This document shows positions 23,280-35,600 of a stretch of DNA of 64,000 nt, in pieces. The notes below the pieces were generated by a model. The model searched no databases and was not told the DNA's origin. It worked only from the letters and a program-made list of their open reading frames with translations. The stretch's first letter is position 1. Each line of letters opens with the position of its first letter. The position numbers were made by a program, and so were the translations under genes. The stretch comes from Hymenopellis radicata. Lineage: Eukaryota; Basidiomycota; Agaricomycetes; Agaricales; Physalacriaceae. The stretch is taken from contig JADNRX010000065.1 of assembly GCA_015501595.1 (NCBI GenBank), forward strand, positions 124,001 to 188,000, written 5' to 3'.

Positions 23280-24483
23280 ATGTCTTCCCCTGTTGCTTCC
23301 TACTTTGCTATCGCCTCCTCCGCCCCAGTGGCTTTCAAGTCACTGAAGCACTCCCTTCCCTCCAAGCTTTCGGCGCTCCAGTCTTTGCTTGCAGTTCCGA
23401 CTGCGACTGAGCTCCAAGCTTGTTGGGAGCTTTGCCGTCTTCAGAACGGCATGGGATGTGCAACGGTTTTCATTCCAGTTGGTAAGCCGATACTTCATAA
23501 GCACTCGAAGCATGTTACTGACTTGATTTTCTTAGCTTGGTCCATTGCTATGGTCTACTATGCTCAAGCCAATCTTACTGGTCTCGAGGCCCTTACACGT
23601 ACTTTGGTCTACTTCTTCCTCTGCATCGGAATCAAATGTTTGGTACGTGACCGCGTTCTTGCTCACCTCCTTTATCAAAGATTGACTTTTCCTTGATCAG
23701 ATCATGACCATCGACGATATACTTGACTATGACATTGATGCCAACGTCGAACGAACGAAGAAGCGTGCTCTTCCCCGCGGGGCCATCTCCATCGAGCGTG
23801 CATGGCTCTTCTTCGCGATGCAAGTTGTCGCTGGTGTTGCTTTGGCTTACAAGACCCTCAGTCCCGATGCGTAAGTCCCTAGCGTCTTGGTTACGATGCT
23901 CCATTCTCATTGCTGTTTATACAGTCTTGCCATCTCGATGACCGTCTGGCCACTTTACGTCTTGTACCCCACCTGCAAGCGATGGATGTCATTCGCACCC
24001 GTCCCTCTTGGACTCATGTTCAACATCGGCATCTTCATGGGCTGGGCTGATCTTACCAAAGACGGTCGGGTCGCCTTCGACGCCCTGCTGCCCATCTACA
24101 TCGGCGCTCTCCTATGGACCATCACCTACGAGACCGTCTACCAACACCAGGACAAGCTTGACGACGTGAAGATTGGCATGAAATCGCTTGCCATCTTCTG
24201 CGACAAGTACACGATCCCCGTCTGCACCGCCACGACGATTGGCTTCGGTACATTTATGGCGTATGGTGGATGGATGAATGGCCAGGGTTTCATCTACTAT
24301 GCTGCTGTTGTCGTTGCCACTGCAATCCTCTTAAAGAACCTGATGGTCACGGACATCGACCAGCCCAAGCAGTGCATGCAGTTCTTCCTCCTTACACCCA
24401 CCGTTGGGAACATCGTGCTTGGTGGACTCGTTGCCGACGCGGTAGCGCACAGAGTCGCAGAGGGCATACCTCTCCTACTTTGA
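23280..24483 (+). CDS. UbiA-superfamily prenyltransferase copy B, intact
   Basis: Predicted integral membrane prenyltransferase of the UbiA/Coq2 superfamily. Exons are 23280-23481, 23536-23642, 23701-23870 and 23925-24483 (202/107/170/559 nt), giving 345 aa with an uninterrupted frame. The first Asp-rich motif, DDILDYDID, corresponds to the family NDxxDxxxD with Asp in place of Asn and is followed by VERTKKRALPRGAIS. The second is DKLDD in YQHQDKLDDVKIGMKSLA, matching DxxxD. These bind Mg-diphosphate of the prenyl donor. Several hydrophobic helices are visible (MTVWPLYVLYPTC, LGLMFNIGIFMGW and others). Acceptor unknown: the enzyme could be a Coq2 paralog, an aromatic prenyltransferase of secondary metabolism, or a UbiA-type terpene cyclase. 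Its last exon differs from A/C/D/E (CDKYTIPVC, GFGTFMAYGGWMNG) and matches the relic at 18321. Confidence 0.88.
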
Positions 24484-24840
24484 TCTCAGAATGATGTTAT
24501 ATACCCTTGCACCCCTATGAATATACCAGTTTTCGTCTTTTGCTTTCGGCATGATCAGAATATCCTTTCTCTGTTACTCGTAGACAATAACTAGGTTTCT
24601 ACCACCTCTTCTTTGAGTCGAAGCTTTAGAATTAGCTTGAAATGAGATAAGATAAGCACGTCAAGAAGCACGTCTCAAACAATCAATCACCGCTTTCCTT
24701 TCGCGTAGTTCGAGCCACTTTTTCTTGCTGACTTCCTTATCCCTCTGCGCATCTAGTACTAGGCCCAAAGGCGCCGGCGGTATGGGCTTGCTCCGGCTCG
24801 CAGTCGACTACGTCAGAGGGCAATGCTGTGGCTGTGCTGA

Positions 24841-26364
24841 ATGGCACCTACTTATGAACGCCTTGCAACGGACGATTCGGACCAGAATCCCCCATCTCCA
24901 TCACCGCCGTCGACCAAAAGGCGTCGAATAGCCCTTCTCGCTACTTCATTTATCCTTCTCGCCTTTCTCTTCTTCAAACTTGGCCAGTGGTCATCTCTGC
25001 CGACTCATACCTCTCCGGATCACATACCAGAGCCCGACTCCGAGTTGGACAAGGGAAACGATACAGAAACCATGACTGGCAAATACAGCGTTGGATAGTG
25101 CGTCGTTTCTCCTGTTAAATGGACTTGACTGACTTGTACCATAGCTTCGTCAATTGGTACGCTTTACAGGACTTTCCTTGACTTGAAGTTAACGTCTCTT
25201 TAGGGGCATATACGGTCGCAAATTCCCCCCTTCCCTCATTCCCGTACAGGATCTCACCCACATCCTTTACGCCTTTGCCAACATCGCTCCAGCCACCGGC
25301 ACAGTCTCCCTGTCCGATCCTTGGGCTGATCAGGATATCCATTATCCCGGTGATTCTTGGAATGACGTGGGGACTAACCTCTACGGCAACTTCAAGGCCA
25401 TATACAACCTCAAGAAGGCCAACCGTCACCTCAAACTCCTCCTATCCATTGGTGGATGGACATACTCCCCCTCCTTCCACCCTGTCGTCGTGAATCCTGC
25501 TCTCCGAGCTGAATTCGTGCGATCTTCTGTCCAGCTCCTCGAAGACTACGGTCTAGACGGCCTCGACATCGACTACGAGTACCCCAGAATGACGACCAGG
25601 CTCGCGGTTATGTCGACCTGCTTCGCGAGCTCCGCGCTGCCCTCGACCACCACGCCGCCCAAAAGCGCGCCAATTACCGTTTCCTTCTCACCATCGCCGC
25701 GCCATGCGGGCCGGACAATTACCAGAAACTCCGTGTCCGCGAGATGGACGCCTTCCTCGACTTTTGGAATCTCATGGCCTACGACTTTTCCGGCTCGTGG
25801 GATTCCATTGCCAATCACCAAGCAAACCTCTTCGGCCCGCCCATCTCTGCGTCGCAGGCCGTCGGGTTCTACGTTTCGGCGGGTGTCAACCCCGCCAAGT
25901 TGATCCTGGGCATCCCGCTTTATGGACGTTCCTTTACCAACACACAAGGCCCCGGGTCGCCATTCAATGGCATCGGGCAGGGTTCATGGGAGGCAGGCGT
26001 ATACGACTATCGCGCGCTTCCCTTGCCTGGATCCCATGTCCTTCGCGACGAGCAAGCAAAGGCGAGTTGGACGTATGACTACTCGACTAGAGAGATGGTC
26101 TCGTTCGATTCAGAGGAAGTCGGTCGGTGGAAAGGTGAGTGGATTCGGAAGATGGGTCTCGGCGGAAGCATGTTCTGGGAACTTTCTGGAGATAAAGGTT
26201 CATCGAGAGACGGGATGGAGGGTGGGTTTGGGAAGGAGCCGCAGCCTGGTCAGAGCTTGGTAAGGGTCGTCAAGGACGCTATGGGAGGCTTGAAGATGCA
26301 CGAGACGAATTGGCTACATTACGAGGGTAGTAAGTTTGAGAACTTGAAGAAGGGAATGCCTTAA
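24841..26364 (+). CDS. Membrane-anchored GH18 chitinase-like protein, one 1-nt lesion
   Basis: Glycoside hydrolase 18, class V chitinase-like. Exon 1 (24841-25097) encodes a short cytoplasmic tail, a basic patch TKRRR and one membrane segment IALLATSFILLAFLFF, suggesting a type II membrane protein. A 12-nt exon 2 (25145-25156, YFVNW) and exon 3 from 25204 follow. Exon 3 has GIYGRKFPPSLIPVQDLTHI, the LLLSIGGWTYSPSF strand, and the catalytic DGLDIDYEYP (DxxDxDxE with the acid Glu). It continues with WNLMAYDFSGSWDS, LILGIPLYGRSF and the closing GLGGSMFWELSGD. At the CCCC run 25582-25585 the frame shifts by one base immediately after the catalytic motif. With one more C the translation would continue as QNDDQARGYVDLLREL. 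Otherwise all conserved strands are present. Confidence 0.87.
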
Positions 26365-26506
26365 TTCATAAGACCTGTACATTACATTTACTCACACGCA
26401 TGCATATTCTTGTCATTCGAGATTCAGCTGAGTGATATTTCTAAGAGCAGTACGATACATGATACAAAGCATTCACGAAAGATCGAGTACAATGATGTTA
26501 GTAAGT

Positions 26507-27699
26507 TCACGCCAGCACCACGAGCATCGTCCGGTCGTCCTCATTATCGTACAAATGCACCTTGTCCATCACAGTAAGCTTCCCGCTCCGTCCAAAAGAA
26601 ATTGAACAAATACCTTCTACAATAAATGTGACCACACATTGTGGCCGACATCCCGTGGCACCCGTCGCGTCCGCACAACCGACACATCGGGGTCGAGTGC
26701 CATCCAGTTGAGCTGCCGGAAATACCGCTCTGGATGTTGTCGGTGTTACGGGAAACAGCCGGAACCGTCTGCTGAGGATCACAAACAAGAATGTCGACCC
26801 ACGCGACGGCCTCGTCCTATCGGATGGTAAGTGAATATTACTGGTAAACAGGCAACAGAGCGTACATCGGGCTTTGTTGGAAGCATCCAAGAGCTTGAAA
26901 TACCGGAAGTGAAGCTCGACCCGCTATGGGTTGTTTCCGGGGAGCTCGAGTGGGTGTGCTGAAACATCCTCAGTCCACGCGATCTCAAAAGAAGAACACA
27001 GCAGCTCACGGTATCCCTTTCCAGCTTCGTTGGAAAGCCGGTTCCGCAGACGTGACAGACATGATCAGCGTGGGTCTTGAAATGCCGTTCGAGAGCCTCA
27101 GTATCAGGAAACGGCTCGGCGCAATTTTGGCAGTATTCGTGGTGCGCCCGATAATGCTAATGTGGCGAACATGAGTATGTCGTTGAAGATAATTTGGGGT
27201 TTACAGACCTCGGCAAGGGCCGTCGAATCAAATACCCCTTCGCCACATAGCTCGCAACACGGATGGCGAAGTGAGTCCTGGTAGTGAGCTTGCAGCTCGC
27301 GCTCGTAGACCTTGTAGACGCGACAGTCTGTGTTTGCGCAGCTACGCTCGTGGGATCGAAGGTGCTGAAGAACGAGTAAATAAGACCGGCCGACAGAATT
27401 AGAAATGATGTACTCACCTCATCCCTCTCCTTGTCGTTCTGGAATCCAGCCCCGCACTCTGGGCAATTGGGATGGTGTGGGGAGCCTCTAAAATGTTCCT
27501 TGAGGGACTCCGCTGTTGCAAACGTCCGCCACGGCTTGCACGTCGGGCAGACGAAGTGCTCCTTCTTGGCGTGCTGTTAAGTTCAACGATGTAAGTGGCA
27601 GTATCGCAGGTATAAAGCGAGACGAGGACTGACCTTCAGCAACTCGTGCTTGACAGGGAAGCTGAGCGGACAAAGACCGCAATGATGAAGGTATGGCAT
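26507..27699 (-). CDS. C2H2 zinc-finger protein with a RING-like C-terminal finger
   Basis: Start at 27699 gives MPYLHHCGLCPLSFPVKHEL, the first Cys2His2-like unit. Successive short exons encode FVCPTCKPWRTFATAESLKE, HPNCPECGAGFQNDKERDE, SCANTDCRVYKVYERELQAH, HPCCELCGEGVFDSTALAE, YCQNCAEPFPDTEALERHFK and HVCHVCGTGFPTKLERD. These are repeated CxxC...H units of the irregular fungal type. A linker (ILVCDPQQ...) leads to MCRLCGRDGCHGMSATMCGH, followed by IYC, which looks like the first half of a RING finger (CxxC...CGHxxC). The second zinc pair is not evident and the protein ends MLVVLA. It is likely nuclear or an E3-like protein, but function is unproven. Exon ends are approximate. Confidence 0.65.
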
Positions 27700-27719
27700 G
27701 TTCTTTCGACCTGACACGG

Positions 27720-29130
27720 CTAAGTTGGGGATCAGCCTTTAAAGGTCCCTCTAACGTTGAGTATCGTCCACGAAACCTGTCACATTCAGGTCGAGATATT
27801 CGAAGGCACAGCTATCAAAGACAAACTTCGCATCAACTCACGGCGAATTATGGCGCTTTAACGCATTGAGTAAACCTACAACCCAATGTAACACGGTGAG
27901 AACGATCGCACTGGACCCAGGAACGTACCTCTCTCAACCTTGTAGTTGTTCCGCAGCGCAGTTTGCGGAGCCCAGCGCTTGAAACGGTAAAACGAGTCAG
28001 CGTTACTGAATAAATTATAAGACGCCACGAATAGCCAAACCAGGGACCAGAAATGCTCTGAGGGGCGGTAAGCAGTATTTCGGCTCAAAGCGGAAACGAA
28101 GTCTTCCTAAAGACCATCTTCAACTTCTGAAGTCGAGCAGCCGAGACCAGATAGTAGCCGCCGTGTTTGGATCGCGCCACATACAGTGTGCTGTAAGCCC
28201 TGCCGTACAGCTGAGCACGAACCTTGGAAAAAAACCTAACATCGATCAATTCGCTATACATAGAACGCGCACAGAGAAAGCCCTTAGGAGTATAAACCAT
28301 GCAGTTGTCGTGCATGGGAATGAGATAGAGTTCGAGATGTAAGAGCGTGACTGTCGCGGAGATTACCTGCGTCGCCGTAGGCAAAAATAAGCAGGCGGTT
28401 CGACCCGAAACAGGACCGTATCGATTAGCCAATGATGCAAAATCGTGGCGCACGAACACTTGTTTGGCGCTATTGAGATCTCAAATTCTACCGCTCTGAG
28501 GCGGGTGATGAGAATCCAGGGATAAACGAACCCCGAAAACTTGAACCAGAACCAGAACGTGAAAGAAAACTGATTCACCGGTGATACTGATCCCGAACTT
28601 CTAATCAGCGGGGTTCTGAAAAAATTCCATCAGCCAGCTCTCGCATGAAGTCCCTGGCTCGGGCCGAGCCTCACGAGCATTCGGTATTCTGTATTGGGAA
28701 CTTGAAGTTAAAATGACGACGGCGATCAAGGCCGTCGGTGAGCGCTTTGACGAAGATTCTGAATTTACCATTCCGTACTGGTGCAGTTGCCTCCGTCCAC
28801 CAAAGAATCTTCAGACATCTTTACGCTGCTGAATGGAAGAATCTGGAAGGGAAGGACACTGGAGAGACAGAGTTAGACTGATTCAGAAAGGAAATGCGCT
28901 TACTAGGATTGTTATGTTGTTAGTTGTTGCTCTGTCATCGGTAATAGTCTTGACAGACATGGACCCTTCATATGAATGCAATACTTACCTCACTCGATAA
29001 TTCCCACTCTTCACTTATCACAACTTCCCTGCCTGTTTTACATGAACGAAAGAAACATCCACTTCATATTCATATTCCAATACTCTATGGCGGGTCGAGC
29101 GTCCTCATCCATGGACGAACAAGGGAAATA
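27720..29130. other. Intergenic stretch, no convincing gene
   Basis: Minus-strand frames at 27876-28088, 28085-28459 and 28363-28578 overlap one another, lack known motifs and show no splice-consistent continuation. The region contains a short palindromic-looking stretch (ctcgggccgag at 28658-28668). No RNA gene recognised. Confidence 0.35.
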
Positions 29131-29138
29131 AATGCACG

Positions 29139-30176
29139 TTAGTTCAAATAATGGCGATAACAGTCGAGCCAGGCCTTCTTTCCCGTTTTCTCGATGACAT
29201 CCTGTCGTTATGTTAAAAGGTGGTCGAAGAGAAGAAATGGATTTACCCCGTGGCGGGAATTATGCGCTCGAAGTCCCACTGCGAGACCGTCTTCGCGTCA
29301 CGCTTCATAGCCCTAGCAAATTCACACCACTCAGAATCAAGATCGAACAAACACGGACGAAGGGTACACATACTCTCTGTCCTGGCCCATCGTCCAAGCA
29401 AAGCGCGCGGCGGCCCAGCCATGGGGGCTGAATCCACCAAAAACGGGAATTTTGCCAGAAGTCTTGGACTTGGAGTATTGCTCCGTGGCGGGGAGGTTTA
29501 AGAGTAGGTCGGCTTCGATTAGCGTCTTAGAGGCGGGATGAAAGAAGGCGACGTCCTTGTTGACGAAGCCAGAGAAGTAACAATGTTGGATCTATGATAT
29601 TGCTAATTAGCCGAGAAGAGATGTATATGACCACTTACATCGTCTTCAAACCCATATTTCGTATCAGGAGGATCTTTTCCCCAAATGCCGTCGAACTTGA
29701 GGTCCTTGTTACCGTGTCGCTCCACCACATCGGCCGGGGCAATGACTTTGGCGTTCGGATAGGCAGTCTTGTACTCGGCTATGAGAGTACACGCGTCAGT
29801 TCGTAAGATGACCTGCATATATGCGTGACCGGCTTACTGAGGAATAGATGGTGCACCCTGTCCGCCGATACGATATACCTGAACGTGATTGATGTGTGAT
29901 AGCTGGAGGGTAAGAGCACATTACTCACTCTACCGGGCCCATCTTGTCCAGCGTGGATTTCGTCTCTGTGGATAAGGGCGTTGAAGCTAAGACCCAGACG
30001 CCGCCGTTGGAAAGTTTGACGGCCGTCGAACGTCCTCCGAAAGGAATAAGTCCGCCTCGAGCGAATGGCTTGGAGAAAATCCAGACATCTTTCGCGACCT
30101 GAAAAGATGTCGAGCAAGCGGTTTTTGCAGGAGAAATGGGGCGTACTTCACGAATAACAGTTTCCATATCTGACAT
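29139..30176 (-). CDS. DUF4336 family protein (metallo-hydrolase-like), one 1-nt lesion
   Basis: The start at 30176 (MSDMETVIREVRPISPAKTA) leads into VAKDVWIFSKPFARGGLIPF, GGRSTAVKLSNGGVWVLAST, then ADRVHHLFLS, KTAYPNAKVIAPADVVERHG, KFDGIWGKDPPDTKYGFEDD, FVNKDVAFFHPASKTLIEAD and AMKRDAKTVSQWDFERII. This order is typical of fungal DUF4336 proteins, remote relatives of the metallo-beta-lactamase fold. The last exon encodes DVIEKTGKKAWLDCYRHYLN, ending at 29139. Before the last donor site the CCC run (GGG at 29255-29257 on the plus strand) appears one base short: the current frame reads PATG and stops, whereas the shifted frame gives a His-Gly that splices in phase to DVIEK. Four or so introns. 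Cytosolic; biochemical function unknown. Confidence 0.78.
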
Positions 30177-30179
30177 GAT

Positions 30180-31150
30180 GGTGGTAGAAAGCAAGGAGCA
30201 AGAGCAGGCCAAGACCGCCGATCACTGCAAAATGGTACGTCATGAATGTCATTTAGGAATGACGCGGTCCGAAAAGGCATCGAAAGCCTTGTAGATAGAC
30301 AAAGCCAAAAAAACAGCGGGAAACGGAGAGAAAGTACAATTGTTGTCGTTCATTCACGTCAAGACTCAGAGCGAGGACAAGGACGTGCTGATTCCTAAAA
30401 CGCTGTGACACATACCACGTGAGGTGACAAGTCATGGATTCTGGTGTTTGTTGTTGTGCTTTACCTTCATGGTGTCATTAGTTGGCATTTCTACGTGAAG
30501 GCTTGGGTGTCGCGGAACATACCACAGAGATCAAGGGTGAACGCGGCGGTCGTCATTACGGTTCGGCCAATGTTGTCCCATAAAGGTGGCAGTTTCTTTG
30601 TTGAATCCAGAATCCTCCCCGGCCCTCGTTCACTAGCATGCTACATCGTGGTATAGCAGTTAGTCGGCCGAAATATCTGCCTAATAGTAAGGAAATCATC
30701 ATGAATATGTCACCCTCCAAGTTCTTAAATAATTTGTCGTTTCCTAGTTGCCCTCACCGATGCTGCGCACCCAATGTCTTGCACACGGCCGTTTTCGATA
30801 ACGTGTAGCAGATCCATGTGCTAGATGGTTAGCACTTCGCATCTATTCTACCTTGCGATCGCTTCGCACTCCTCCTCCACATGGCAACGATTGATGGAGG
30901 TTTAGTCTCGTTTCGTCTAGCGCCTCCACCATGTCGTGCCCATCAAGAAAGATCAAGAATGATACGGGTCCCCGCTACCAATTGGGTGTTCCGAAGCGCT
31001 ATTTTGGTCTAGCACGTTCAGTGCGAAACACTGGGGAGGTGTTTGTTTGCAAATAAAATACTCCATCGGATTGAGGACTCAGGACTCGATATAAAAGAAT
31101 GGGAGGTAGTCCAATCCTTCAATCTATTGCATCCCCATTTTTTAGCTGAT
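30180..31150. other. Intergenic stretch between divergent genes
   Basis: Bidirectional upstream region of the DUF4336 gene (-) and the GH128 gene (+). A hydrophobic minus-strand frame just upstream of 30176 could extend the DUF4336 N terminus, but it is not in frame with the conserved part. No other feature seen. Confidence 0.35.
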
Positions 31151-32296
31151 ATGCTCGCACAGTCTTTCGTCCTTGCCGCTCTTTTTGCTTCGTCGCCAGT
31201 CCTAGCTGGAAAACGCGGCCTTGCTTGGCCATACTGTAAGTTCTTCTCGCATTTCGAATATGGCCTCATCCACATATTATTCCCAGACAATAGTCCGTTG
31301 TGAGTATTTATCGGACTATCATCCAACGGCTCTGACGAGCCGCCTTTCAGAGATCCTGCACTCTTGAAATCCGATCCCGTCAGTTGATTCTTTTTCGTTG
31401 CGGGTCGTATATTAATTCTGAGTTTCGTTTCGCAGGTGGTCGCCATGTACGCTTCCTGTTTAGACCTTGCCACTTCGCTTGACACCGCACTAGTTATGAT
31501 TGGGAAACCTACCAGCCCCCATCCTCGAACGGCAACGGCGGTTTGGAATTCATCGGAATGCAACGCGCCACGGATGCCGATTCCAGTCCCATCGGCGAGC
31601 TCGCCAGTCGCGCCGCGGCTCAAGGATGGTCCAGTGCGTCTTTTCCTCTCTTCGTCATTCATCCCATTCACCGAGGACCGGCAGCCGTATTCACGCTGAA
31701 CGAGCCCGACACGGGGATGATCAGTGCTGCCGACGCAGCCTCTTGGTACATAACTTATGTCAACCCTCTGGTGCGAAGAGTCTCTTTGAGACGTTCCCAA
31801 ACATCATATTTAACTGACCCGCATTCACGACAGAATATCAAAAAGGCGCTCCCTGCTATCACGTCGAGCACAAGCTCCGGACAAGGACTCAGCTGGTTGG
31901 CCAATTTCATCTCGGCGTGTGGGGGCTCGTGCTATTACGATTATATCAACTTGGCGAGTCCTTATTCACTTTGTCGCATTCTGTACTGACCCTGTTCATA
32001 GCACTGGTACGGGTGAGTATGAAGGGAGCTCACTTCGAGCACGTCCGCTGATTGTATGAGCAGAGGGAGCTTCAGCGACTTCCAATCTTATATCGAAGGC
32101 GCCCATGCGATCTATCCTGTGCGTTTACGCTATTCCTTGCCAGTCACGCACGAACTAACCTTCCCAGGATACCCCGTTCGTTATCTCAGAGTTCGCGCTC
32201 GCCAACCCCGCCGGAGGTGCTGCTGACCAGTGCGTTTCTTATTTTCCAACTAGCCCTTCTTACACCGCCAAACGGCGAAACACTTGGAGCAAGTGA
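31151..32296 (+). CDS. Secreted GH128-like endo-beta-1,3-glucanase, C-terminally truncated
   Basis: Glycosyl hydrolase catalytic-core protein of the GH128 type, acting on beta-1,3-glucan of fungal walls. A signal peptide opens the protein (MLAQSFVLAALFASSPVLAG), then KRGLAWPYYNSPLDPALLKS across two short introns. Next come YDWETYQPPSSNGNGGLEFI, the acid/base region VFTLNEPD with GMISAADAASWYITYVNP, then WLANFISACGGSCYYDYINL, HWYGGSFSDFQSYIEG and the nucleophile region TPFVISEFALANPAGG. Eight or so small introns are readable; the one after YINL uses a GC donor (gcgagt). After DQ the expected final strands are missing and the frame ends within about 20 codons. The mobile-looking module starts about 100-300 nt later, so the 3' end may have been lost there. 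Confidence 0.78.
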
Positions 32297-32662
32297 CGGC
32301 ATGATCACTCATCTGCCAGCGGCACGGTTACTTCTTTTCCACTAACCGCGACACACATTTTCCAACATCCGTTCCGACACTGGAATTTTCATTTGCATTC
32401 TCTTGTATTTTACATCTACGATTTCAAATATCATGGGCTGTCGGTCCGAACCCTATCTCGTTCGAATGTTATCTTAAGTCCATCTGTCAACACACCTGCA
32501 AGTCATCATGGCAAACGAAATTTATCGGGAGGCTTGTGCGTCGTCGTTTCTCTTATTGTTAACGAAGTCATCTCAAAGAATTTAATAGCCTTCATCTCTC
32601 GGATAAGCCCATCAACACACAGGACAGAATACCTCTGCATTGTTGGATGCGGAACAGCCTGG

Positions 32663-35600
32663 ATGAAGAAGAGCGCGGCCATTCGACACGAAGATTCTGA
32701 CAATCACATTGGCCATATCCGCAGAATCTCGAGAGCCGCAGATGGTGGCTCAAGTCCCATTCGCGTCGCCAGCAGCCCCTCGCAAATCGTCGATGATGAC
32801 TTTGATATCGTCGACGATGTGACACCCGCCAGCACCTCCATCACTGTACCTGGGCCAGCAACCACCTCTGACGATGCTGATTTTCTCTACGATGATTTCG
32901 ACCTTCCCTGGTTTTGTCAACCCACTTATGATCCTGATCCTGAGCCTGTGTCATCCGGTCAATTTTCCTTTGCAGATCAATACATGGACACGACGATGGA
33001 CAATCTGGGCTCGGATACGAACTCGGAAACATCTTCAGAATATTCCGAGCTTCCAGCGACACCACTCCCTGATGTTGTTGTCACTGCCGGGGAGGAGCTT
33101 GATGCGATTGAGATGTATACAGACGAGGAGCGGGATATGACGGTGGGAACAGTACCTGTAGATGGTGAATGCTGGCCATGGCACAACCGCGAAGTGGGTA
33201 GATCCATTCAACATCATATCTTGTGCTCATCTCGTGTGCCAGGAAGCGTTACTGGATGTTATGACCGCTTTTCCGCGTGCTGTTTTCTCCGAGCCAGAGA
33301 TGGACATCACGCGATGGTATGCGAAGCAATGTGGTGTGGAGAAGGAGCTTCCGACTGTTCGTCAGGTTAAGCTACACCGCGAAACTCTCCTACGTGTAGC
33401 TGGTGCTAATCCTACACTGCAAGTCGGTGCCTTCGGAAATCACTTCTCTACTTTGGACATTCGCGAGATCCTTGCACATGTAAGTGTAACCTTGTTGCCA
33501 TCAATTGCCTACTGACCGTTATTCTATATAGGAGTGGGCGAATCCATTAGTGCGACCACATGTCCACGTATATCCCGAGGACTCCGGCGAAAGATTGTCA
33601 GAACCGCGCCAAGCAGCCAAATGGAAGGACGAAGTTGACAGTTCTTTCGCAGCTCCTATGGTGCGGCACAACAAGCACGATTACTTCGTGAATGAGCCGG
33701 CGCTTGTCGCTTTTGGAGACGATGGATGTTACGGACCAGTTTTGCCTTCGCGATGGTTCATGCGGGATGGTCAGATCTGGGCGAAGGTGCAGCGATTGCG
33801 TCCCCATCCCTCGTTACCGACTCTGGTCATTGATCTCAGCTGTGGTCAGGCCTGCGAAGAAATTCCTCTGACTTCGTTCATGTCATCCTTTCCCAAGTTC
33901 CAGAAATCACATCAATTTCATGGTCTCCCCGATCCGTCGAGGATTGAGTGGATCGCTCGCGCCGGAGATTGGGAAGATAGCGACTCACTCGAGTTTGAAC
34001 CATGCAGCGTAGTCGCCCCAAATCCCATGCGGGAGAAGGCTAATGGACGTATGGTCATGTCAGTACCGTTATGGGTCTACTGCGACGACACATCGGGGAA
34101 CGTCTCGAAGAAGTGGAATAAACACAACTCCATTCTCTTCACGCTTGCTGGGCTTTCACCGAAACTTGTCCATCTGCTAACCAACATTCATTTTCTCGCT
34201 ACCTCGAATGTGGCCCCACCTCTCGAAATGTTTGATGCCGTCGTCAAAATGCTTGTGTACGTGAACTTGATTCACAGCTTGAGGAATCATTCACCAATAT
34301 TGACATAGCGAAGTACGCGAGAATGGCGGAATCGAAGCGTATGACTGTGTTCTCAAGGAAATGGTACTCCTCTATCCTTGGATTCTTGGCATGAACGGCG
34401 ACAATCCGATGCAAAGTGAATTCTCTAGTCATATCGGCATGACAGGAAAATGCTTTTGTCGGGTCTGCCACGTTGTCAAGACGCGACCAGATGCCAACGA
34501 TGACCGTGGCGAGAAACAGCGGCTCAAAGACTTCGTGAATGTAAGTATGTTTAATTCTGTTATACGTCTTGTATTCATCGTCATTCAATAGATTGGGACT
34601 CCACGTTCCAAAGCCAGTACTATTGAGGCCCTCGAAAGTCAACTACATGAAATTCTACGTGGCGCTCCTACCGGTGCTGACAAGATCGCGACTGCGACAG
34701 GCGTTCGCGACCGGTACTTCCAGCATTTTGCCGACATACTCTCACAGACATGCGCCGCCATCAAAGAGGCACAGAAAAGCGATCCGTCTATTCAAGGAAC
34801 GGCACACCTTATCAAGGTTCTAAAGGACCTTCACGCGACATTTCCTGATGATCTGTGGAGCCCGTGTCTCCGTCTTGAAGGCAAGTACACGTCTAAATCG
34901 TACTTGATGACTTGGGCTGTTCGTTGATTACTTATCAGAGTTTGATCCTACCTCTGACTCTCCCGTCGAGATCTTGCACGTCATCCTCTTAGGATTCGTC
35001 AAATACTTCTGGAGAGACGCCGTGTCCCGACAGAATGCTCAGAACAAGGAGATCCTCAAGACACGCATTGACAGTGTCAATGTTCATGGTCTTGGTATTG
35101 ACAAGCCCCGTGGACATACCCTCGTTCAATATGCAGGCTCCCTGACCGGACGAGACTTTCGTGCCGTCATACAGATTGCCCCCCAGGTTCTCTACAAGAT
35201 GATACCGGACCCCGCCTATGAAGCGTGGCTGGCATTACACCGTTTATGCACGCTTGCATTCCGACCGGTCATTAACAACAAAACACAATATCTGGTCCGT
35301 TTCGCAGTGACTTCATGGCACGGGTAGTGACTCACGACATTTCAGAGCGACCTAGCAACTGCTGTTGACGACTTTCTGGCACGAACGGCGCTATGGAATA
35401 CGCAATGGTTCAATAAGCCAAGTTTCATGTAATTGTTCATATTGTAGAACATATTCGGCGATTTGGACCTGCTCTGTTGTCTGCCACCGAGGGCTTCGAG
35501 TCTTTCAACTTCGTGATCCGCATGAGGAGTATTCACTCCAATCGACACGCACCGAGTCTGGACATTTCGATGGCATTCTCACATCTCCATGCCGTTCGAC

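Noticed and set aside
27876..28578. Overlapping minus-strand frames downstream of the zinc-finger gene's start
   Set aside because: No family resemblance, no consistent exon chain, low-quality composition.
31018..31800. 260-codon minus-strand frame
   Set aside because: Antisense to the GH128 gene, whose plus-strand exons carry the conserved motifs.
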